From contig CAITSH010000518.1 in the NCBI GenBank assembly GCA_903895005.1, positions 1 to 5,082 on the forward strand: a stretch of DNA of 5,082 nucleotides, given 5' to 3'. Position 1 is the first letter of the stretch; the number at the start of each line of letters is the position of its first letter. This stretch comes from an uncultured Pseudomonadota bacterium (GTDB lineage: Bacteria > Pseudomonadota > Gammaproteobacteria > Burkholderiales > SG8-39). This document shows, one piece after another, positions 1-4,236 of the stretch. Under the pieces are notes generated by a model. That model saw only the letters and a program-made list of their open reading frames with translations, did no database searches and was not told the origin of the DNA. Position numbers and translations under genes: made by a program.

Positions 1-134
1 AGCGACTCACTGAAGACAAACTCCAATCGATTGAAGACCGGCTAAACCATCGGCCGCGCAAGTGTCTTGGCTATCTCACCCCGCACGAGGTACTCTTCAA
101 CCTCAAGCCCATACCCATTGCACTTCGAACTTAA
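1..134 (+). CDS. IS30-family transposase, C-terminal fragment (5' part outside window)
   Basis: The reading frame beginning at base 3 is open to a TAA at 132-134 and encodes 43 residues. They include RLNHRPRKCLGYLTPHEVLF, which matches the characteristic C-terminal end of IS30-family DDE transposases (the 'LN.RPRK.LGY.TP.EVF' block just after the catalytic glutamate region). The protein cuts and joins the ends of its own insertion sequence. Only the last tenth or so is visible, because the window edge removes the rest; whether the full gene is intact cannot be judged. The codons are less GC-biased than in the neighbouring metabolic genes, which fits a mobile element of separate origin. The frame is short, but the match to the family tail is clear. 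The stop falls in the probable right terminal repeat, as is common in compact IS elements. Confidence 0.85.
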   Translation, partial: RLTEDKLQSIEDRLNHRPRKCLGYLTPHEVLFNLKPIPIALRT

Positions 135-140
135 ATTCGC
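117..140 (+). repeat. Probable right terminal inverted repeat of the IS30-family element
   Basis: The transposase stop at 132-134 lies within a locally AT-richer segment (ATTGCACTTCGAACTTAAAT and the next few bases), after which the sequence changes to GC-rich host-like DNA. IS30-family ends typically overlap the last transposase codons and look much like this. The left end of the element is outside the window, so the repeat cannot be paired and the exact boundary is uncertain by several bases. The 2-3 bp target duplication also cannot be checked here. Confidence 0.4.
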
Positions 141-147
141 ATACCAT
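118..147 (+). promoter_or_regulatory. Possible hybrid promoter: -35-like box in IS end, -10-like box just outside
   Basis: TTGCAC at 118-123 matches the sigma70 -35 consensus at three of six positions. TACCAT at 142-147 matches the -10 consensus at four of six, with 18 bases between them. The pair straddles the inferred edge of the IS and points at the Bug-type gene at 217. IS ends carrying outward -35 boxes are well known to create such promoters. The match is weak, the genome is GC-rich, and a hairpin follows directly, so this is a candidate only. Confidence 0.2.
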
Positions 148-149
148 CC

Positions 150-176
150 GGAAAGCCGCGCCGGGCGCGGCTTTCC
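150..176. terminator. Perfect GC-rich palindrome, terminator-like hairpin
   Basis: Two perfect 13-base arms, GGAAAGCCGCGCC (150-162) and its exact complement (164-176), surround one central G. The RNA could form a stem of about 11-12 pairs with a tight loop. The arms begin with AAAG and end with CTTT, so the hairpin has a short T run in both directions, but the T run lies in the stem and is only three bases long. It sits between the IS end and the ribosome binding site of the Bug gene, 40 bases before the start codon. It may be the terminator of whatever gene stood upstream before the IS arrived, or a structure in the Bug-gene leader. Confidence 0.55.
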
Positions 177-204
177 AGCCATCCACATAAGAATAAATGC
201 ATCC

Positions 205-210
205 AAGGAG
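205..210 (+). promoter_or_regulatory. Ribosome binding site deciding the GTG start of the Bug gene
   Basis: AAGGAG lies six bases before the GTG at 217. It is a near-perfect Shine-Dalgarno sequence at good spacing. It selects GTG-217 over the in-frame TTG at 67, which would add 50 non-family residues and lies inside the transposase gene. Confidence 0.85.
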
Positions 211-216
211 ATCACC

Positions 217-1203
217 GTGACCCCATTCTTCCTGCGTCGCTTCGCGCCCCTCGCACTCTGCGCCCTCGGCATGCTCGGCGCGGCAAATGCGCTGGCACAG
301 GCCTTCCCCAGTCGCAACATCGAATTGGTGGTGGCCTATGCGCCGGGCGGCACCGGTGATGTAGTGGCGCGCCTGCTGGCGGTAAAACTCTCGGCGGCGC
401 TCGGCCAGTCCGTGCTGGTGGAAAACCGCTCCGGCGCGAGCGGCGCGATCGGCGCACAAAGCGTGGTCAAGGCCAAACCTGACGGTCACACGCTGCTCGC
501 CGGACAGACGGCCGAGATCGCCATCAACCAGAGCCTGGTAAAAGGCCTCGCCTATGACCCGGACAAGGACTTGATGCCGGTGGCACTCGCCGCGGTGGTG
601 CCACTCGCGCTGGTTGTGCCGGGCAACGCGCCCTACTCGACGGTAAAGGAAATGATCCAGTTCGCGCGCAGCCGCCCGCAAGGCCTGTCCTTCGCCTCCG
701 CCGGAACCGGCACACCCGGCCACTTCGCCGGTGAACTGCTCAAGCGCCGCACGCAAAGCAATTTGATCCATGTTTCCTACAAGGGCGCCGGCCCCGCGCT
801 TAATGACATCCTCGGCGGCCATATCGACTTTTATTTTTCCGGATACCCTGCGGCGGCACCGCACATCAAGTCGGGCAAGTTGAAGGTGCTGGCCCTGTCT
901 TCGGCCAAACGCTCGTCGGCCGCGCCGGGCGTACCCCCGGTTGCCGAAGCCGCCGACATCAAGGGTTTTGATTTCACGCTTTGGGTCGGCATATTCGCGC
1001 CGCGCGGTACGCCGCGCGATGTCGTGCTCAGGCTCAACAGTGAAATCAACAAGGCTCTGTCGCAACCGGAATTGCGCGATCGCCTCGCCGGCGAAGGCGC
1101 CGAGGTGGCGACACTCAGCGTCGAGCAGGTCACCGAATTCGTCAACACCGAGAGCGATAAGTACCGCCAGATCATCAAGGAAACCGGCATCAAGTCAGAG
1201 TAA
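217..1203 (+). CDS. Bug-family periplasmic binding protein (tripartite tricarboxylate transporter type)
   Basis: The 328-residue product is the usual length for this family. It is a periplasmic solute receptor that captures small carboxylated or amide compounds, for TctAB-type permeases where these exist. Residues 1-27 form a Sec signal peptide: RR at 7-8, a hydrophobic core, then ALA with likely cleavage before Q28. The mature start, FPSRNIELVVAYAPGGTGD (30-48), is the family hallmark, with the PGG loop at 43-45 that contacts the ligand carboxylate. Other typical blocks are VENRSGASGAIGA (68-80), the AKPDGHTLL segment (86-94), and YKGAGPALNDILGG (188-201), which forms the second half of the pocket. 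The GTG start is fixed by AAGGAG six bases upstream. No tctA or tctB homologue is in the window, so it is an orphan here. It converges with the ABC operon, with 32 bases between stop codons. The ligand cannot be predicted. Confidence 0.93.
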   Translation: MTPFFLRRFAPLALCALGMLGAANALAQAFPSRNIELVVAYAPGGTGDVVARLLAVKLSAALGQSVLVENRSGASGAIGAQSVVKAKPDGHTLLAGQTAEIAINQSLVKGLAYDPDKDLMPVALAAVVPLALVVPGNAPYSTVKEMIQFARSRPQGLSFASAGTGTPGHFAGELLKRRTQSNLIHVSYKGAGPALNDILGGHIDFYFSGYPAAAPHIKSGKLKVLALSSAKRSSAAPGVPPVAEAADIKGFDFTLWVGIFAPRGTPRDVVLRLNSEINKALSQPELRDRLAGEGAEVATLSVEQVTEFVNTESDKYRQIIKETGIKSE

Positions 1204-1213
1204 CGATGCCGGT
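1183..1213. terminator. Weak stem-loop at the convergent gene junction
   Basis: ACCGGCATC (1183-1191) and GATGCCGGT (1205-1213) are perfect 9-base complements around a 13-base loop that contains the Bug-gene TAA. On the minus strand the stem lies 23 bases past the deaminase stop and is followed by TTTCCTT, so it could end the ABC-deaminase transcript. On the plus strand no T run follows. The long loop makes it a mediocre intrinsic terminator. It is the only structured element in the 32-base gap region. Confidence 0.4.
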
Positions 1214-1235
1214 AGCAGGACGGCGTGCGCTTCGG

Positions 1236-1751
1236 CTAGCTGCGCTGCTCCCAGAATCCCTGGTGCGGCTTGGCCGCCTCGTCCTCCAGGAAGGGCCCGA
1301 CCACCTCCACGCGACGCTGGCCGCGCGCAAAAATTTCGCGGCAGGGCATGGCCAGCACCGGGTTCCACGGATGCTGCTCGATTTGCGAGCGCAGGCTCGC
1401 CTCGCTGTAGCCAAACACCACGCGGCCGACGCCAACCCAGTAAGTCCCGCCGGCGCACATCGCACAGGGCTCGGTACTCGCATAGAGGGTGGCGCGCGCC
1501 AGCACCGAAGGCGGGTGCTTTGCAGACGCCGCCTTGAGCGCCTGCATTTCCGAGTGATTGGTGCCGTCGCGGTCCTTGACCTTGAGGCTGTGTGCTTCGC
1601 CGAGGATTTCACCATCGAGGACCACCAGCGCGCCAAAGGGATGAGGCCCCTTGTCACGCGCGGTCTGCGCCATTGCAATGGCGCGCCTCAGGTACACCGC
1701 ATCCGTTTCGGTGGCCGTTCCCTCGACGACCGGATTCATTTTCGCCTGCAT
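1236..1751 (-). CDS. Zinc-dependent nucleobase/nucleoside-type deaminase (CMP/dCMP deaminase fold)
   Basis: The 171-residue cytosolic enzyme belongs to the cytidine deaminase-like superfamily, which hydrolyses an exocyclic amino group on a purine or pyrimidine ring and releases ammonia. The active site is complete: H66-S-E68 gives a zinc ligand and the proton-shuttling glutamate, and P95-C96-A-M-C99 gives the two cysteine ligands. The GPHPFGALVV block (35-44) is the conserved strand before the site. The TYWVGVGRVVFG block after PCxxC resembles guanine deaminase (GuaD) and yeast-type cytosine deaminases, while the tail ending HQGFWEQR is typical of small 'nucleoside deaminases' of unknown substrate. 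TadA is less likely given the tail and the operon context. The ATG start at 1751 is supported by GGGAG six bases upstream. It is the last gene of the operon, 31 bases after permease B, which suggests that it processes the imported compound. Fold call is firm; substrate is unknown. Confidence 0.93.
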   Translation of the reverse strand: MQAKMNPVVEGTATETDAVYLRRAIAMAQTARDKGPHPFGALVVLDGEILGEAHSLKVKDRDGTNHSEMQALKAASAKHPPSVLARATLYASTEPCAMCAGGTYWVGVGRVVFGYSEASLRSQIEQHPWNPVLAMPCREIFARGQRRVEVVGPFLEDEAAKPHQGFWEQRS

Positions 1752-1757
1752 GCCCGT

Positions 1758-1762
1758 CTCCC
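1758..1762 (-). promoter_or_regulatory. Ribosome binding site of the deaminase gene
   Basis: The minus strand reads GGGAG with six bases to the ATG at 1751. It favours this start over the in-frame ATG four codons later (1739). The spacer between permease B and this site (about 1763-1782) is notably AT-rich for the region but shows no convincing promoter. Confidence 0.7.
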
Positions 1763-1782
1763 AAATTTTTAGAAATTGAAAA

Positions 1783-2538
1783 TCAAGTCCAGCGCAACAC
1801 GGCTTTTTCCGCGCTGGAGGTGACGGCGAACACCGACAGCGCCACCGCCATGGTCACAATCACCGCCGCCCACAGCGTTTCGACTTCGCGCAGGTCGCCC
1901 GTTTCGAGTATCAACAGGCCGAGCCCCGGCGAGCCGGTGATCCATTCGGCGAGCAAGGCACCCAGTATCGCGTTCGCCCCGGCAATGCGCAGGCCGGTAA
2001 AAAGAAAAGGCAATGACGCCGGCGCCTGCACGTAACGAACCTGCTGCCAGCGCGTGGCGCCGCAAACATGCATCAACTCCATTGCCAGCGGATCGGCGCC
2101 GCGCAACCCGCGCATCAGGTTCACCATGATCGGAAAAAATGAAACGATAACCACCACGACCACGCTGGTGCCCATGCCGCGACCGGCGATCAGCATGATG
2201 ATGGGCGCGATGGCCGCCACAGGCGCGGAACGCAATACCACGATCAGCGGCATCGATGCCTGACCCAGCGATTTGTAGAGAACGAAGATCACCGACAGCA
2301 CGATCGCAAAGGTGCAACTCACCGCGAGTCCCAGCCCCGAGGACAACAGCGTCAGCCCGGCGTGCTCGGCGATGGTCATGCGCTTTTCGACAAACGCGGC
2401 CCACACCGCCGCAGGCCCGGGAATCAGGTAAGCCGGAATCCCAAACAAGGTGATCACCGCCTGCCAGGCGAGCACGAGGCCCACCAGTGCGGCGGCTAGC
2501 GTGAGCGTTCGAACAAGAATCAAGCGAATCATCGGCAT
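1783..2538 (-). CDS. NitT/TauT-family ABC transporter permease B
   Basis: This 251-residue inner-membrane protein has the size and layout of SsuC/TauC-type permeases (BPD_transp_1 fold). It forms part of the translocation channel for the ligand delivered by the binding protein encoded upstream. About six hydrophobic segments are visible, roughly at 9-31, 61-87, 96-119, 123-143, 178-204 and 221-243. The cytoplasmic coupling ('EAA') loop runs from E154-L-M-H-V-C-G160 through ATRWQ to SLP (175-177), with the conserved glycine and LP present. The ATG at 2538 is chosen; a TTG directly before it (2541) and another ATG at 2532 are also possible, because the upstream GACGGG is a weak ribosome site. 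It starts nine bases after the permease A stop, so translation is probably coupled. It differs clearly from permease A, implying a heterodimer. Confidence 0.93.
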   Translation of the reverse strand: MPMIRLILVRTLTLAAALVGLVLAWQAVITLFGIPAYLIPGPAAVWAAFVEKRMTIAEHAGLTLLSSGLGLAVSCTFAIVLSVIFVLYKSLGQASMPLIVVLRSAPVAAIAPIIMLIAGRGMGTSVVVVVIVSFFPIMVNLMRGLRGADPLAMELMHVCGATRWQQVRYVQAPASLPFLFTGLRIAGANAILGALLAEWITGSPGLGLLILETGDLREVETLWAAVIVTMAVALSVFAVTSSAEKAVLRWT

Positions 2539-2547
2539 CAAACCCGT

Positions 2548-3357
2548 CTAGGTCTGCAGCGTGACGTCGGCGCCCCAGCGTCCGACAATCCGTTCACAGA
2601 AGGCCCCGACGCCGTATCCGGCGCCGGCAAGAAGGCAGGACGAGAGCACGGTCAGCCACACCATCGCCGTGTCATAGGTGAACAGCGCACCGAGAAGGAT
2701 CGCACCGATTCCGCTCTCGGCCCCGGCCCACTCTGCGGTAAGCGCCCCCAGGACGGCGACCGGCGCCGCGAGCTTGAAGCCGGCAAACAGGTAAGGCAGT
2801 GAACTGGGCAGCACGAGATAACGCAAGATCTGCCAGCGCGAGGCGTTATAGACGTGGAACAGTTCCATCGAAGCGGCTTCGTAGGCGCGAAACCCCTGCA
2901 TCGCCCCCACCAGCATCGGAAAATAACAGGCGAGTCCGGCGATGACCGTCTGCGCGACCGACCCTGTGCCCAGCCACAGCGCAAGCAGCGGCACGGTGGC
3001 GATCAATGGCACGCTGTAGAGGCCGACCCCGAAGTTATAGACCGGGCCGCGCAAAGGCGGCAGCAGCGTTGCAACCGAGGCCGCAAACAGAGCGACGAGC
3101 ATGGCCACGCCGTAACCGAGCAGCGCCTTGCCGCCTGTGTCGAGCACGGCGCGCACGATGATCACCGGGTTGCCCATGAACTTGGCCCAAACCTGCGAAG
3201 GCGCGGGCACCGAGCGGGGCAGCACGCCGGCACCGTTGAGCCACTCAAACAGCAGCAGTCCGGCCGCGGCCATTGCAATCGGAACCAGGACGGCGATCGC
3301 AAAATTCTTCCATGCCGGCGCTACCCCCGTCCCCCCGTTCAAGGCGGCGGCGCTCAA
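2548..3357 (-). CDS. NitT/TauT-family ABC transporter permease A
   Basis: The 269-residue integral membrane permease is the presumed partner of permease B in the same importer. Hydrophobic segments lie at about 19-40, 76-100, 106-130, 135-153, 188-208 and 230-252, after a short hydrophilic N-terminus. The coupling loop is E165-LFHVYN-ASRWQ through SSLP (185-188); Asn171 replaces the usual glycine. The start is an uncommon TTG whose last two bases begin the TGA stop of the ATPase gene (TTGA overlap), and no clear ribosome site precedes it. Translation therefore probably depends on ribosomes finishing the ATPase gene. The next in-frame ATG would remove most of the first membrane segment, so the TTG is preferred. 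The closest functional analogues are two-permease importers for pyrimidine-like or vitamin compounds, but substrate is not encoded in the permease in a readable way. Confidence 0.92.
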   Translation of the reverse strand: MSAAALNGGTGVAPAWKNFAIAVLVPIAMAAAGLLLFEWLNGAGVLPRSVPAPSQVWAKFMGNPVIIVRAVLDTGGKALLGYGVAMLVALFAASVATLLPPLRGPVYNFGVGLYSVPLIATVPLLALWLGTGSVAQTVIAGLACYFPMLVGAMQGFRAYEAASMELFHVYNASRWQILRYLVLPSSLPYLFAGFKLAAPVAVLGALTAEWAGAESGIGAILLGALFTYDTAMVWLTVLSSCLLAGAGYGVGAFCERIVGRWGADVTLQT

Positions 3358-4163
3358 TCGGTCAGTGCCGGCGTGGGCTCGTCGGACATCGTGCCCTCCC
3401 GGCCGAACAAGGCGTCGCGAACCGCATTGACGGTCGTGAAAAACGCCGGCTCCTTCATCTGGCCCAATGCGCGCGGCCGTGGCAGCGGCACGTCTATCGC
3501 GGCGGCGATGCGGCCGGGGCGTGGTGACATCACGAACACGGTATCGGACATGAACACCGCCTCGGAAATCGAATGCGTGACCAGCAGCGCGGTGGTGCCG
3601 GTCTCGCCCCAGATACGAAGCAGTTCGAGGTTCATGCGCTGGCGTGTGATTTCATCGAGCGCACCGAAGGGTTCATCCATCAGCAACAAGTCGGGCGCCA
3701 GTACCAGCGCGCGCGCGATGGCCGCGCGCTGCTGCATGCCACCGGAAAGCTGTCGCGGCAGCGCGTTCTCGAACCCCTTCAGTCCCACCAGTTCGATGAG
3801 TTCGTCAGGACTCAGCTTGGAGACCCGTTGCGAGCCGCGCCCTACAACATCCAGTGGCAGCGCGATGTTCTCACGCACAGTACGCCAGGGCAGCAACGTG
3901 GCCGACTGGAAAACAAAACCGATGGCGTGGCGGCGGCGCGCCGATGACGGCGGTTCTTCACCGATACGAATGGAACCGGAAGAAGGCGGCATGATGTCGG
4001 CCACCATCCTGAGCAGCGTCGACTTGCCGCAGCCGCTGGGGCCTATGATGGAACCGAAGCTGCCGGGGGGCAGGGTTATTGAGACACGGTCGAGCGCGTC
4101 GACGCGCTCCCCCTGCGCAAAAAACCACTTGCTGACTTCCTGTACTTCAAGCTGCTTGGACAT
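3354..4163 (-). CDS. ABC transporter ATP-binding protein (NitT/TauT, SsuB/TauB-like)
   Basis: This 269-residue cytoplasmic ATPase powers the importer. All nucleotide-site motifs are intact and in order: Walker A GPSGCGKST (41-49), Q-loop Q86 in VFQSATLLPW, signature LSGGMQQ (139-145), Walker B LLLMDEP (159-165) with catalytic E164, D-loop ALD (168-170) and switch histidine H197. The LLPWRTVREN sequence after the Q-loop is typical of the nitrate/sulfonate/taurine subfamily. Family members commonly have a C-terminal tail like the one after residue 220. The ATG at 4163 gives the normal N-terminus (MSKQLEVQEVSKWF). An in-frame GTG at 4277 would run back through the intercistronic hairpin into the binding-protein gene and adds non-family sequence, so it is rejected. 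The gene lies 73 bases after the binding-protein stop and overlaps permease A by four bases. Confidence 0.95.
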   Translation of the reverse strand: MSKQLEVQEVSKWFFAQGERVDALDRVSITLPPGSFGSIIGPSGCGKSTLLRMVADIMPPSSGSIRIGEEPPSSARRRHAIGFVFQSATLLPWRTVRENIALPLDVVGRGSQRVSKLSPDELIELVGLKGFENALPRQLSGGMQQRAAIARALVLAPDLLLMDEPFGALDEITRQRMNLELLRIWGETGTTALLVTHSISEAVFMSDTVFVMSPRPGRIAAAIDVPLPRPRALGQMKEPAFFTTVNAVRDALFGREGTMSDEPTPALTD

Positions 4164-4191
4164 GGCTTGTACCGGGTTTGTAGTAAAGCCG

Positions 4192-4222
4192 CGCCCGGCT
4201 GCCGCACCGCGGCAGCCGGGCG
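4192..4222 (-). promoter_or_regulatory. Strong intercistronic hairpin between binding-protein and ATPase genes
   Basis: Bases 4192-4205 and 4209-4222 are perfect 14-base complements around a 3-base loop, almost entirely G and C. On the transcribed (minus) strand the stem follows the binding-protein stop by 14 bases and is followed by CGGCTTTAC, a short T run too weak for a classic intrinsic terminator. A second small stem, AGGCGC (4239-4244) with GCGCCT (4251-4256), lies directly upstream in the end of the binding-protein gene. In many import operons a hairpin at this place blocks 3' decay or causes partial termination, so that the binding protein is made in excess over the membrane complex. 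That role is inferred from position. Confidence 0.65.
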
Positions 4223-4236
4223 TGCCGGCAGGCGCG

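Noticed and set aside
67..216. N-terminal extension of the Bug gene from the TTG at 67
   Set aside because: It would overlap the transposase tail and IS end, adds 50 residues before a normal signal peptide, and has no ribosome site as good as the one at 205-210.
103..1065. 320-residue open frame on the minus strand opposite the Bug gene
   Set aside because: Its product is rich in Arg, Gly and His with no recognisable fold or signal. It is fully antisense to a clear family member with a good ribosome site; long antisense frames are expected from GC-rich third positions.
1206..1772. 188-residue open frame on the plus strand opposite the deaminase gene
   Set aside because: Arg/Ala/His-rich composition without motifs, and it mirrors the deaminase gene, whose zinc-site motifs are intact.
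1763..1782. AT-rich spacer before the deaminase as an internal promoter
   Set aside because: No pair of -35 and -10 boxes with acceptable match and spacing could be found; it looks like an ordinary spacer between operon genes.
3706..3730. GC-only inverted repeat (8-base arms AGCGCGCG / CGCGCGCT) within the ATPase gene
   Set aside because: It encodes the conserved segment just after the ABC signature (AIARAL), so the alternating GC arises from codon choice for Ala and Arg; no sign of a separate function.
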